In this document: positions 27,017 through 39,957 of the stretch, piece after piece
Layout of the letters: each line of letters starts with the position of its first letter
How positions within the stretch are numbered: position 1 is the stretch's first letter
Assembly (NCBI GenBank): GCA_018894105.1
Contig: CM032122.1
Coordinates: 38,967,404 to 39,031,403 of the forward strand
DNA from: Jacaranda mimosifolia
Lineage: Eukaryota; Streptophyta; Magnoliopsida; Lamiales; Bignoniaceae
Length of the DNA: 64,000 bases
Reading direction: 5' to 3'
Notes under the pieces: generated by a model
Databases searched by the model: none
What the model was told of the DNA's origin: nothing
The model's input: the letters and a program-made list of their open reading frames with translations, nothing else
Translations under genes and position numbers: made by a program

Positions 27017-30000
27017 ATGAATCCATCAATTCTTCTCCAGACACACCCTTCTCCTACCTTTCTTTTCCCACCCTCCACCCGTATCCGCCGCCACCGCTAC
27101 AAAGTTTCCACTATCCGTTCTTGTTCCTCTACGGATTCCCAACCGTCCGCCTCCGCCTCCACCTCCACCTCCACCTCAGCCGTCAAGCCGAATGTTTTTG
27201 GAGATAAGAGGGACCTCACAGGTATCCAGTCCCTCGTCGACGCTGTGTCGCCGCCTGTTCGAGTAGCGGGCTCTGCTCTAATTATTGCTGCCGCTGTCGC
27301 TGCTGGATACGGTCTCGGGTCTCGGTTTGGTGGGTCTAGAAATGCTGGATTTGGTGGGGCCGTGGTTGTTGGCGCCGCCGGTGCTGGGGCTGCTTATGCG
27401 CTGAATTCTTGCGTCCCGGAAGTGGCGGCTGCTAGTTTGCACAATTATGTGGTGGATTGTGATGACCCTGCGGCTGTCAAGAAGGAAGATATCGAGGCCA
27501 TTGCAAACAAGTAATTCAATTTACGCAATTCTTCGTTTAAATATTCGAAAGACATCTTTTTTTTTTTCTTTATATCTTTTCTCATTTGATGGTTGGTAGA
27601 GTAATAGTGCAACTTGGCAGGACTAGTGTCATAATACCTGTTTGCTTTAACTGTGATAACTCTTTGTAAGGCTCTCTATTGCAAAACTATAGGTTCCGAT
27701 TATGGGAATAATTGTTCATTAGGTGGAATGTTGTTTGGTATTATACGTAATTCCTCAAAGCACGTGGGCAATGTTGGATGAGGAATCCTAGACGTGCACT
27801 GAGATAGGATGTTTCGTACCTTTGAGTCTTCAAAAAAAGGAAAGAAGAAATTTGAGATGTTCTAGTGTGGGAGGCTTGAATCGTATGGGCTGACAGTGAA
27901 CTAGAGTCAGAAGGAGAAAATGGCTGCAATTCAAAAATGGAGCATAATAATGGAGGGACTTGCCCTAAGTTGTGGGGGGTGACTGGACGACAGAATGGCA
28001 ACTCCGATGGGGGCAGGGGCCATGGAGGACACAAGTATCTCCACCTGTCTCTTCGCTGCTTATAGCAGTGATTAAGGAATATGAAAGTCAATTTGGTGGT
28101 TGAATATCATAATCTTCTGAAGTTTTTGTCTGCAGTTGCTCTCTCTCTCTCTCTCTCTCTCTCTCCCCTGAATAAAACTGTATATTGTTGCATATTCTTT
28201 TCTCTCTTATCACTCATTCCCTTATATCAAATTTCTACCGTTTATGATATGGTGAATCTGATAATGTTCTTTGCTAACTTCTGCTCAATTCTATACACTT
28301 GTGTAATCTTACAGATATGGTGTTAGCAAACAGAATGAGGCATTCAATGCGGAACTGTGTGATATATATTGCCAGTAAGTGAAAAACGGTTGACAAGTTG
28401 ATGTTACCAGTTTATTTGTGCATGTAGAAGTGGTGTCCATCCATCCTAATGGAACATAGTTTGTGCATGCCTATAAGTTTAGTAGTGGGCATGTTGAAAT
28501 AAGGAAAGCTGAGGGGTAAGGATCATGTGTAATCAATTGGAATCTGATGCAGCTCAAATAGTAATACAATCATTGAATTAAGCCCAGTCCATCCGCTAGA
28601 TTTATCTAGCTAGACCCTATTGGTTGATTCTTCTTTTAGTTTTTTTCTTGGTGAGTGATATTGACCTATTCAGTGTTTCTAATTTGGTGCTGTAGATTTG
28701 TATCTGCCGTCCTTCCTCCTGGAAGTGAAGATCTTAAAGGTAATGAAGTGGAAACCATTATCCAATTCAAAAACTCATTGGGTATTGATGATCCAGATGC
28801 AGCAGCCATGCACATGGAGGTACATGCTCCCTTTATTTTTTATGTCATCGCTAAGAGAATGCTTGTGACTTTAGTTAATAAATGGAAGCTGTTTATTTTC
28901 ACCTTCTTTCCCCTCCTGGTTTTTAATTGGTAATTTCTCAGATTGGTAGGCGGATTTTTAGGCAAAGACTTGAAACAGGGGATCGTGATGCTGATATGGA
29001 ACAACGTCGGGTAGAATGTTATTTTGTTATATAAGTTATATTGGTTCTAATGCTGCTTTTATGGAGCAAAAGGATGGAGCTTGACCATTTCTGATGTTTC
29101 CAGTGCAGGCATTTCAGAAGTTAATTTATGTCTCAAATCTTGTCTTCGGAGAAGCGGCTGGTTTCCTCTTACCATGGAAACGTGTGTTCAAGGTTACTGA
29201 TGCTCAGGTATTTAAGTAATGGAATGCTTTATACTGAATGTATTTTCGTAAAATTTGGAATGAAGTTGCTGAAATGTTATATGTTAAAATTGGTCCAGAA
29301 TAACAAATTTTGACAGTATAAACCGTTTTGGAATTTTTTATAGCCTTTCTATTGCCTTTTCTCAATCAGGTTGAGGTTGCTGTTCGGGACAATGCCCAAA
29401 GGTTGTATGCCTTCAAGCTTGAATCAACTTCCCAAGGTAACAATCATAATTCATTAATTATGACATCGGAAAGGTTCTTAATATCAAAATTTGCTAAAGA
29501 ATTAACTGAGTAATTGTTGCTTCTGCTAGGTTGTCATTATTTTCTTTCTAAAGCTTCAAATCAATCATCATTGTTCTTCTTAATGTCAGTTTTACTTGAT
29601 TTTCCACATCATGCTATGGAAAGTGTAAACAAGAATGAGCTTCTCGAAAATTGTCTCATGTCGTGGCACCACAACTTTTTAAGTATTTTCAAGTGCTAAT
29701 GCATGGGTTGGCAATGAGCTGCTCTTGTGTTAAACCAGGAAGGGCAGAAGTTCCTATTAGCAGGAAAAGTTTGGGCAATTTTGCAAAATATAGATTGCAC
29801 TCAATTTCAATTTTGATGGAGAAAGAAAGATATTAAATAATCAAAATTTACCTTCATTAAAAGAATATGTTAAATTCAAATTATTCCAGTAATCCTTAGA
29901 AATATGTACATATGTATTGGAGTGGTGAGTAATGCTTTTTGATAACATAATTTATCTGTAATGCATTTTATTAAAATTTTCTAGAATTTTCCTCTTCCTG

Positions 30001-33000
30001 TGTGTAATTAATCAACCAATTCTTAAGTAAATCTTTGGTCACTTTTAAGTGTATAATTAAGCAATCTGTTTTTTCTTTTCCGCAATTATTTTATAGCTTA
30101 AGGTGAATTTTACTGTAGCTTAGCAAAATCGTATAGTATATGTTTTATGATCTGTATAGATCGAAAAAATTTGAAATTTGTAGGCCTCTTATTTGTTCTT
30201 TACTTCTTTACAGCAAGCTTTTGAAACATCAGTACAGCATTTAATTTGAAAAATCATTACTCTATTAAATATTTAAAGATTATTTAGATGCAATTTTAAG
30301 TTGAGACTTCTTATAACTGAGTGGAGGGCCCAAGCACTGGAAATACCTATAATTATATACATATACGCATGCGCGTGTTTGTAGAGTATTTTACCAAGTC
30401 TTGGGATTCCAGGGACTCTGTTGGCCCCCTCCTCCACTCTCCATCACTATGCTAAACTCTATAAGGACATGTATGCGAGCCTACTCTTGTTAGTTTCACT
30501 TTTACTCCGTCTAGGACATTCTATTTATCATTTGCAGATGTGGTCTTATTTTCTTTGACATGATTATTGAAGTTATTTTTTTGGTACAGTTTACACTTCT
30601 CTAATTAGTAATTGGGTAAGAGTGTGATGTTAAAGTGCTTTTGAAATGGTTGTCAGATATTGATGTGAGCCAGTTGGTCAGCCTCAGAGAAGCACAAATT
30701 TTATATCGGCTTTCTGATGAGGTAAAGAAACACTCCATCTATATGTTTTATGCAATGTCATACCAATCATATGGAAAAACAGAGTTGAACTCTGTTGCAT
30801 GTATCTGTCAGATATTACACATGTGACAATGTTATAATCTTGAAGATTGAGAAGTGAAATGTGATGCACGTACCTATCTGCTAATGTTAATGGTTTCTTT
30901 CTTTGCAGCTTGCTGAAGATATGTTTAGGGAACATACAAGAAAGCTTGTGGAGAAAAATATATCAGCAGCTCTCAGTGTGTTGAAGTCCAGAACTAGAGC
31001 AGTGTATGAACGATATTACACTATTATACTTGAACTTGTAGTGATGTGCAAGAACGAACATTTTGAGGAAAAGGTTTTCTGCAAAATAAAAATTTATCTA
31101 AAGGAAAAGAAGAAAAATAATGCAGAAGAGGAAGCATGATAAGTTGTCAACCTTATTAGAACTAAATGGCTTCAGCCAGGCCAAGCCCAAGCTTGGCTCA
31201 AACTCATTGGATAAGCTTGGCCTTCACAAATGGGACTGGGTTCACCGACACATTTGTGCTTTGATTCTCTTTCACTTGAAATTTTGGTTTTCTTTTTGGT
31301 TAATGACTTATTTATTAAATCAAAATAAGCATCATGGGTTGTCTCATAATAAGGAAGAGTTAATGGTTATAAGTTGTTGACAACTCGTTACTTTGAACAG
31401 ATTGAGCCAAAATTAGCCAAGCCCATTGAGTGTGGTGCTATACATAGATCTAAATCAGTTGATATCCATGTGCCAAGTTTCGTTTGATTAAATATTTGGA
31501 CCTAATTACTGAGCATAAAGCTGGTTACAGTCCTAATTCATGCAAAGGTCCATTGATGCAGTGATTGCATGCTCATGATAGCATGTTATTCTTTTAACTT
31601 TTGCTTAACTAGTTTTTTCTGGTATATATATATTTTTTCATTCAACTAGCTGACTGTTTCTTGTCAACTTATTCATGCAATGTATACATTTAGCATATGC
31701 ATTGCCTTATTGATTGTATAAATCCAACAGGCAACGTGTTATTGAGGAGCTGGATAAGATATTGGCTTTTAATAGTCACTTAATCTCACTTAAGAGCCAT
31801 CCTGATGCTAGTCGCTTTGCTCGGGGGGTTGGACCTGTATCTTTGATGGGTATGGGCACCACGCAATTATTGATTTCTAGCTTTTCTAGGGCCTTGTCTT
31901 GTGTCTCGTCCTTTACCCTCCCCCCCTCTCTAATGTCCAAATAATATTCAGATTTTAACAAAAAGAGAAACTTCTCTCTCTCAGCTCTTTCTCTGGGCTA
32001 AATTTGTTAGCTGGAGCTAATGTGGTATTTTTGTTTCAGGCGGGGAGTATGATGGTGACCGAAAGATAGATGACTTGAAGCTTCTGTACAGAGCATATGT
32101 GACTGATGCTTTAGCAGGGGGTATCATGGAAGAAAATAAGGTGCTAAATGTTTTCTTGTACTTAATTTTTATTGAAGTTCTGTTAAGTACATGTTTATTA
32201 GTAAACCATTATCCCTCAGTTCTTTTGCTTGCCAACTGTGCTTGCAATGTAGAAGAGTTTGGTGGTGGGGGGTTGTCTTGTTCATGCTGTAATTTCTAAT
32301 TTGTGGAAATAACGTGTTGGTTTGATAATTCATATAAAATGCATTTTTGGTACACATAAACATTAAATAATATGTGATAAAGAATAATGGTAGACTCTAT
32401 GATAATTGTTGAAAATATCAAGTAGTAAATATATCAAGAAGTTACATAATTATGCTGTCTTTTCCATTTTCATAATTTTTGTACAATAGACTTTTTTTAT
32501 CTACTTTAATACTGACTTAATCTTTTTGTTCTTATTCTAGCTTGCTGCTCTGAATCAATTGAGGAATATATTTGGCTTAGGGAGACGAGAAGCAGAGTCA
32601 ATTGCGCTGGAAGTTACCTCACAAGCATATCGTAGACGTCTTCAGCAGGCTGTATCTAGTGGTGATTTATTAGCTGCTGATAGTAAAGCAGCCTATCTTC
32701 AAAATCTATGCGAAGAACTGCACTTTGATCCGGAGAAGGCCATAGAGATTCATGAAGGTTTAATTTTATAAAGTTTTTTCATGGAGAGACATAATATTTT
32801 AGTTTAATGTCTGATGCAATTTTGTGCCATGCATATGTATATACATATATACATATAAAAACATATATAGGCTAGCACAATATCCATTAAAATCTTCGCC
32901 ACTACTCCCCTCCCTGTCATTCACTTCTTCATCTGTTTTCTATCCATAATTCCAAGAAGAATCTGATTTCACGGAGCAATATGCATTTCCTTTATGATAA

Positions 33001-35628
33001 GAGAAAATTTTGTTGCTACAAATGTCTCATATGGTGCCTTTTAAATCTTAAAATTTGCATAGCAGTTCCAAAACTCTGTCGGTGGAGATTTATTTTGGGG
33101 TTGATGGTGGATTATGCTTTTATCGTAATCAATTAGTAGATCTTCAAAACATTTGAATGGAATTGCAGTGATCTTGTATGGATTTCTTTTATATTTATTG
33201 AAGCCAATATGTATCCAAATTTTAAAGTTGCATATTTTTCTTTCTTCAATAAGAGATTGTTCCTAAAAGAATTTATTTTTCAATGGTTAGAAATTTACCG
33301 GAGAAAACTTCGGCAACTGGTCGCTGATAAAGGTGAACTCAGTGATGAGGATGTGAAAACATTGGAGCAGATACAGATTATGTTCTGCATTCCAAAGCAA
33401 ACTGTTGAAGTAGCTCATTCGGATATCTGTGGTGGTTTGTTCGAGAAGGTAATTACTGTTATTTTGTCCATAATTTCATCTTTGTTAACAATGAGGTAGA
33501 CTATTAAACAGTTCATCCTGTTTGTAAGGAGGACAAAGTGGGTTTTCTTATTTAACTTTTAAGACCATACTAACAGCACCATACACCCGAGGAAAATATA
33601 CATATATATATATATAGATATATATCCATTTTCAAGGATTATTTTGAATTATTATGGACTTCAATTCAATACGTAACAATTGTATTATCATTTCAAGCAT
33701 TATAATGGATTTTGAATTATTTGGAGTTGTTTGAAAATATACATATATATATATATCTCCATTTTCATGGATAATTTTGAATTATTATGGACTTCAAATC
33801 AATAAGTAACAATTGTATTATCATTTCAAGCATTATGATGGATTTTGAATTATTTGGAGTCGTTTGAACTCCCAAATCAAAATGCTCTCCTCAAATCCTA
33901 GTATATCCAAAGAAGCACAACTCAGAAGACTTATCCAGATAGGTCATTGGGTTCTGTTTATGGGCTGAAACAATATTTCAATTTATAATGAAATCCCTTG
34001 TATGCAGTAGTTGTCTGGCTGCACGTGATTGTTTAATTGGTGATTGTATTACTTAAAACAGGTTGTCAAGGAAGCAATCGCTTCCGGGGTAGATGGTTAT
34101 GATGCAGACATTAAGAAGTCTGTCAGAAAGGCTGCTTTTGGCTTGCGTTTGACGAGGGACGTTGCTATGTCTATTGCCGGTAAAGCAGTAAGTGTCCCAT
34201 AAATCTCAGGATATTCTAACCTGTATTTATGGAAATCATACTACACTTGGAAATTCTGCTAAACTTCTATCATGCCGTAAAGTTGAAATGTTGGAATGTT
34301 TTCGAGATAGATATCTAATTGAGTATATACAGGTCCGTAAGATTTTCATCAGCTACATTCAGAGAGCAAGGGCAGCTGGTAGCCGTACTGAGTCCGCAAA
34401 AGAACTCAAAAAGATGATAGCCTTCAACAGCTTGGTTGTCACTGAACTAGTCGCTGATATCAAAGGTGAGTCAGTCGATAGTCCTCCCGAAGAGCCAACC
34501 ACTGAGGAAGAACAACAACAAATGGCGGATGATGGGGAATGGGAATCTTTACAGTCGCTTCGGAAAGCAAGACCCACCAAGGAAATTACAGGAAAACCGA
34601 GCCAGAAAGAGATAAATCTTAAGGACGATCTCCCGGACAGGGACAGAACTGACCTTTACAAGACATACTTGCTGTATTGTCTAAGTGGTGAAGTTACAAG
34701 AATTGCTTTTGGTGCCCAAATTACTACTAAGAAAGACGATTCTGAATATGTTTACCTAAACCAACTTGGCGGCATACTGGGGTTGACTGACGAGCAGATC
34801 GTTGAAGTCCATCGTAGCTTAGCTGAACAGGCTTTCCGGCAGGAAGCCGAGGTTATTTTAGCTGATGGGCAGTTAACAAAAGCTAGAATCGAGCAACTAA
34901 ACGAATTGCAGAAGAATGTCGGCTTGCCACCTCAATATGCTCAAAAGATCATAAAAAGCATAACTACTGGGAAACTGTCAGCAGCTCTTGAAACTGCTGC
35001 TGGTCGGGGAAGGCTTAGCATAAAAGAGATTAGAGAACTGAAAGAAAATGGAGTCGAAGTAGACACCATGATATCTGAAAGTTTACGAGAGAATCTCTTC
35101 AAGAAAACAATCGATGATATCTTCTCTTCTGGTACCGGCGACTTTGACAATGAGGAAGTCTATCAGAAAATCCCCAAAGACCTCAACATTGATTCTGAAA
35201 AAGCGAAAGGAGTCGTCCACGAGCTTGCCCGGATTAGGTTATCGAACTCACTTGTACAGGCAGTGGCACTCTTACGACAGAGAAACCATGTGGGGGTGGT
35301 ATGTATTCTAGTATCCTAGTATTCTGGTTTTAGCGTTCTGTTTCACATTAAATATGTTGCTCAAGTTTGTTTAATACTCTTGTAGGTTAATTCTCTAAAC
35401 GACTTGTTAGCCTGCCATAAGGCCGTACCCTCAACCCCATTGTCGTGGGAAGTGCCGGAGGAGCTGGCTGATCTGTTCCTCGTATACCTAAAAAGTGATC
35501 CACCGGCTGAAAAATTAGCCAGAGTACAGTATCTACTGGGCATCAGTGATTCAACAGCAGAAACTCTAAGAGGGATGAAAGATAGAGGGTTGCCTGATGG
35601 AGTGGGTGAGGAAGAGTTTGTGTTTTAA
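27017..35628 (+). CDS. TIC110: TIC110, chloroplast inner-envelope protein import scaffold
   Basis: Fifteen exons: 27017-27510, 28315-28374, 28696-28819, 28942-29010, 29109-29207, 29370-29436, 30657-30721, 30909-31003, 31731-31849, 32040-32140, 32541-32757, 33291-33448, 34062-34187, 34333-35298, 35386-35628. They total 3003 nt, or 1000 aa, the usual TIC110 length. TIC110 sits in the inner envelope and gathers Tic40, ClpC/Hsp93 and incoming preproteins on the stromal side. The leader (1-~55) is rich in Ser, Thr and basic residues, as a transit peptide should be. Two hydrophobic segments (~82-101 and ~110-130) anchor it; the rest is helical and hydrophilic. Landmarks include ARGVGPVSLMGGEYDGDRKI, CEELHFDPEKAIEIHE, KELKKMIAFNSLVVTE and the end EEEFVF. 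The start is the ATG two codons after an in-frame TTG. The largest exon (966 nt) covers the C-terminal third. Confidence 0.97.
28138..28168. repeat. (CT)n microsatellite in TIC110 intron 1
   Basis: About fourteen CT units followed by CCCC, some 150 bases upstream of exon 2. Confidence 0.9.
33590..33875. repeat. ~150-bp tandem duplication in TIC110 intron 12
   Basis: Two adjacent copies each run from a TATATATA tract through CCATTTTCA, GAATTATTATGGACTTCA, CAATTGTATTATCATTTC and AAGCATTATPuATGGATT to TTTGGAGTPyGTTTGAA. Copies span about 33,596-33,732 and 33,744-33,870 and differ at only a few bases, suggesting a recent local duplication. Confidence 0.85.
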
Positions 35629-36607
35629 ACTTAAAACAGTTATCAGGATGAATAAGTTTTAGGCTATAGTTTGGTGTTTCAGTTTTTTATTGAGAATGTG
35701 AATGTGTGACAAATTTGGACACAGTAAGCAGGATTATATTGACTGGTATTGTTGTATTCACAGATTCCAAGTTTTCAAGCGTTGGATAATGAGGATCTTC
35801 AGTTAAATTTATTAAAAATAGTCAATATATTTATTAAAATATATAAATTATATTTAGGTAGTTAACAAATAGATAGAATATGTAATTCGGACTATATTTT
35901 GTAAAAATTATTTCGTAGCTGCTCGGCAAGCACACTTTTATCTCTTAATTTCTTTGAACCATATTTGATTATAATATTTGAAAAAATAAGCAAGAAGTTT
36001 AATAATTAAATTATTATATTTTTTCTTTCTGAATAGAGACAATGGAGCACTTCTTACCTCTTCATATAATAGATTAAATTTTTGAAGATTGGATCAAGAT
36101 ATATACTTTTATTTTATGTGTGTGCATCTAATAATTGAATTAGGTAAACATACAAATAAATATACATGAAGTAAGATCATTTAATGACAACAATTTATTT
36201 CAATTTAAAGAAATTTGTGTTAATAAAAAGAACTTTAAATGAAATTTATAATAAGCAAATTATCAAAAAAGGGCGAACAACTAAATTATTTTTTTTTTTC
36301 ACAAAATCAATTCCCAAGTAACAGTCCCTACAGGTCCAGGCACAGCAACTATAAATGTTCATGGAAGCCATGCTGGTTCACTTTTCTCTCATTCCCTCGC
36401 CAGCTGAAACACTAGCCACCAGCCGCCACCGTTTGCCGCCGCTTCCAGTTGCCAGCACAGCCGAGCTGCCATCGGCGCCTCTCACTTCTGAGTGGATGCA
36501 CGTAGTCTCAAATCTCAATGAATATCACAACCTTATGAACTCGTGAAACACCTTACAGTTGTTGGAGATCAAATGAGCAACACAGCAAGTTGTGGCACGG
36601 GACAAAC
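35629..36607. other. Intergenic, TIC110 3' flank and LOI1 promoter
   Basis: AT-rich, with no gene recognised until the GC-richer leader of the PPR gene. A TATAAAT at 36,350-36,356 is the likely TATA box of the PPR gene. Confidence 0.5.
36350..36356 (+). promoter_or_regulatory. Likely TATA box of the LOI1-like gene
   Basis: TATAAAT lies about 250 bases before the coding start, directly in front of a GC-rich leader. If it is real, the ATG at 36,355 overlaps it and is not in the mRNA. Confidence 0.4.
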
Positions 36608-38677
36608 ATGCCTTTCCTCAGCCCGAAATCGCTGGGCTCACTGGTGGAGTCGGCTGTGTCTAGGCAGTCCTCCCTTCTGGGCCGGGCCGCCCATGCCCAG
36701 GTTATCAAAACGGTGGGTCTATCCGTGGATGCCTTCCTTTCTAATCATCTCATTAACATGTACTCCAAGCTTGACCGTCCTAGCTCCGCCCGAACTCTCC
36801 TCTCCCTCACCCCAGCCCATTTCCGCTCCGTCGTCACCTGGACTTCTTTGATATCTGGAAATGTTCAGAATGGTCATTTTGCTTCCGCCCTCTCCTATTT
36901 TTCTACCATGCGGAAAGAGTCCATTCAGCCTAATGATTTTACTTTCCCTTGTCTCTTTAAAGCGGCGTCTTCACTTCACTCGCCTGTTCTTGGCCAACAG
37001 TTCCACGGGCTTGCCGTTAAATTGCTTCTGATGGATGGTGTGTTTGTTGCATGCAGTGCGTTTGATATGTACTCAAAGACGGGGTTTTTGAATGACGCGG
37101 ACAAACTGTTTGATGAAATGCCATATAGAAATATCGCTACGTGGAACGCTTGCATTTCTAATGCGGTCCTTAATGGGAAGCCTCGAGAGGGGATTTCCAT
37201 GTTTGTGCAGCTTTTACGTGATGGTGAGGCTGCTCCAAATTCGATATCTTTTTGTGCTTTCTTGAATGCATGCTCAGACGGGGCATTCTTGACACAAGGT
37301 CAGCAGTTGCATGGATATTTGATCAAGGACGGCCACGAGGCTGATATTTCAGTCTTAAACGGGTTGATTGATTTTTATGGCAAGTGTCACAAAGTTGACT
37401 TTTCAGACAGAGTTTTTGAGAAGATGAGTGAGCGTAATGGTGTTACATGGTGTTCAATGTTGGCAGCATATGAACAGAATGATATGGGAGAGAAGGCCTG
37501 TCGGGTGTTTCTGAAGGCTAGGAGGGCAGGAGTTGAACCAAATGACTTTATGGTTTCTAGCGTGCTCAGCGCCTGTGCAGGGCTAGCCGCACTTGAAGCA
37601 GGGCGAGTGATTCATGGCCTGGCAGTAAAGGCTTGTATTGAGGACAACATATTCGTCGGAAGTGCTCTCGTCGATGTGTATGGGAAGTGTGGGAGTATTG
37701 AGGATTGTGAGAGAGCTTTCTACAAGATGCCCAGAAAAAATTTAATTTGTTGGAATGCATTGATTGGTGGATATGCTCATCAAGGAAGGGCTGACATGGC
37801 ATTGCAATTGTTCAAGGAGATGACTTGCAGGGATAGTGATCAGGGAATGCTGCCTAACTATGTAACTTTTGTGTGTGTTTTAACTGCCTGTAGCAGGGGT
37901 GGTATGGTGAATGTGGGGATGGATATATTTGAGTCAATGATGACTAAGTATGGGATTAATCCTGGGGCTGAGCATTATGCATGTGTCGTAGACATGTTGG
38001 GACGAGCTGGGCAAGTGGAACGTGCTTATCAGTTTATAAGGCAAATGCCACTTCGCCCTACGATTTCCATATGGGGAGCTCTATTGGGTGCCTGTAAAAT
38101 GCATGGCAAACAAGAACTGGGGAAGATTGCAGCTGAGAATTTATTTCAACTTGATCCACAAGATTCTGGTAATCATGTTCTTCTGTCGAATATGTTTGCT
38201 GCAGCTGGCCTGTGGGATGAGGCCAATCTTGTGAGGGAAGAGATGAAGGAAGTGGGGATTAAGAAGGGCGCAGGATGCAGTTGGATATCTGTTAAAAATT
38301 CAGTCCATGTTTTTCAAGCAAAGGATATGTCACATAGTCGAAACTCTGAGATTCAGGCAATGTTGGCTAAGTTGAGAAAAGATATGAAGGCTGCTGGGTA
38401 TATACCTGACACCAAATTGGCTCTTTATGATGTAGAGGATGAAGAGAAAGAATCGGAGGTCTGGTGCCATAGTGAGAAAATTGCGCTTGCTTTTGGCCTA
38501 ATTGCCCTCCCTCCTGGTGTCCCTATAAGAATAACAAAGAATCTTAGAGTCTGTGTGGATTGCCATAGTGCAATAAAGTTCATATCAGGGATTGTTCATA
38601 GAGAAATCATAGTTAGAGACAACAACCGGTTCCACAGGTTCGTGGATAATCAATGCTCTTGTGGTGATTATTGGTGA
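36608..38677 (+). CDS. LOI1: LOI1/MEF11-like PLS-DYW pentatricopeptide RNA-editing factor
   Basis: An intronless 689-aa PLS-class PPR protein with a complete DYW domain. Arabidopsis LOI1 (also MEF11, At4g14850) is 684 aa, acts in mitochondria on a few C-to-U editing sites, and was found through altered isoprenoid-inhibitor response. Distinctive matches to it include NHLINMYSKLDRPSSARTLL, RSVVTWTSLISG, PNDFTFPCLFKAASSL, the long PPR array, IWGALLGACKMHG and PIRITKNLRVC. The DYW domain shows the HSEK zinc-binding/catalytic signature, CVDCH, and the terminal CSCGDYW. The start is the ATG at 36,608; an upstream in-frame TTG is not needed. The first residues are not strongly basic, so targeting to mitochondria is inferred from the family. 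It is in tandem with TIC110, 980 bases downstream. Confidence 0.94.
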   Translation: MPFLSPKSLGSLVESAVSRQSSLLGRAAHAQVIKTVGLSVDAFLSNHLINMYSKLDRPSSARTLLSLTPAHFRSVVTWTSLISGNVQNGHFASALSYFSTMRKESIQPNDFTFPCLFKAASSLHSPVLGQQFHGLAVKLLLMDGVFVACSAFDMYSKTGFLNDADKLFDEMPYRNIATWNACISNAVLNGKPREGISMFVQLLRDGEAAPNSISFCAFLNACSDGAFLTQGQQLHGYLIKDGHEADISVLNGLIDFYGKCHKVDFSDRVFEKMSERNGVTWCSMLAAYEQNDMGEKACRVFLKARRAGVEPNDFMVSSVLSACAGLAALEAGRVIHGLAVKACIEDNIFVGSALVDVYGKCGSIEDCERAFYKMPRKNLICWNALIGGYAHQGRADMALQLFKEMTCRDSDQGMLPNYVTFVCVLTACSRGGMVNVGMDIFESMMTKYGINPGAEHYACVVDMLGRAGQVERAYQFIRQMPLRPTISIWGALLGACKMHGKQELGKIAAENLFQLDPQDSGNHVLLSNMFAAAGLWDEANLVREEMKEVGIKKGAGCSWISVKNSVHVFQAKDMSHSRNSEIQAMLAKLRKDMKAAGYIPDTKLALYDVEDEEKESEVWCHSEKIALAFGLIALPPGVPIRITKNLRVCVDCHSAIKFISGIVHREIIVRDNNRFHRFVDNQCSCGDYW

Positions 38678-39957
38678 ACATGTGGATGTTGTTTGACAGC
38701 GGGTTTTTGAGCAAAACAAGGCTGATAAATCCTTAACATCAAGTCGAAACATTGTTTCATCTCATAAGTGGCTCATGTGAATATCTTTTTCTTAATATTT
38801 AAGAGGACCTCTCTGTAAAAAGTGGTGGGCGCCCACTGACGATCATTCTTGGCTCGGCTTTGATAACGCAATTTCATCAATGAGTTAATAGCAGGGCAAT
38901 GGATCCATTTGGGCCTGTAGAATGTGCAATACTAGATCAGAGTGGTAAACCAACTGATTGCTCCTCTAGTTAAAGACTTGAAGTACTGGGCCCATTTTTC
39001 TTTATGTTACACCTTCAGAGTGCCCCCGCAAGCTAGCTTGAAAGCGCATAGTTTTGCATCCAAGTTGCAAGTAGCTTTGGAACTGCAGGCTGAAGCATGT
39101 CTTCCTATGGATCCCAGATGCGTTAAAGAATCATGTCTTCATTTTTCACATTGCAGATGTGCATTTGAGTTTATGATAGGTGATCAATTATACAACTCAC
39201 CATCTCTTTTTTACTAGAATCGATTTATTATACTGATTTTGCAAATTTTCCTTCCATTTCTTTGGACATCTTACTTTGCATTAAAACATAGGTAACATAG
39301 ATCACCATTGGGATGAACTGGTAACATAGATCACCATTGGGATGAACTGGTGATTGTGCACACATGCATATTTGTTAGGCTGGTGTAACACACAAATTAT
39401 ATATAAGAAAAGGAACAACAAAAATCAGGTGATTAATGTACAGAGAATTAAAACAAGGTATGGCAAAATCAGATGATAATGTACAGGGGAGTGATTGTTC
39501 TGGAATAAAGAATCTATAGAGAGCATAAACTATTCAAAATCAAGAGATCATTCTCTCTATCCAAGAAGCCTCTACAAATTGTCTCTGCCAAACTTTTTGA
39601 ATTCTCTCAGTTTCTCCATATTGACTAGTAAAGAAAGGGACAACAAATTTTCATAGGATCCAAAAACCAGCCACTTGCTTGCGTCTGTGTTCAAGTTCCT
39701 ACCACGCGTATGTAACACCTGAGTAGCAAAACACACATCTGGCTTTTGGTTTGAAGTTTTGTAATATCTCTGTTTACTAGTTTAAATGCCATCAACATCC
39801 ACATGAATTTGCATTCAGGAAAGCAAGAGGTTCAACTGAAATTCAATTAAAATTTGTTTTCAAGCTCCATCAAAATTATTTCCCTCACAACTAAACATGC
39901 ACACAGAATGTGCGAAGAAACACGAAAATAATGAACTTGAGATCTTACCTTATCATC
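38678..39957. other. Convergent intergenic region between LOI1 and BLOS1
   Basis: 3' flanks of two genes that point at each other. No coding gene was recognised. It contains a perfect 29-bp tandem duplication near 39,291-39,348. Confidence 0.5.
39291..39348. repeat. Perfect 29-bp tandem duplication
   Basis: The unit beginning GGTAACATAGATCACC and ending GGGATGAACT occurs twice back to back (39,291-39,319 and 39,320-39,348) without a mismatch. Confidence 0.95.

Noticed and set aside
36355..36546. Small ATG-started ORF just upstream of the LOI1-like gene
   Set aside because: Its ATG overlaps a TATAAAT that is probably the promoter, it resembles no protein, and the true coding start at 36,608 explains the locus.
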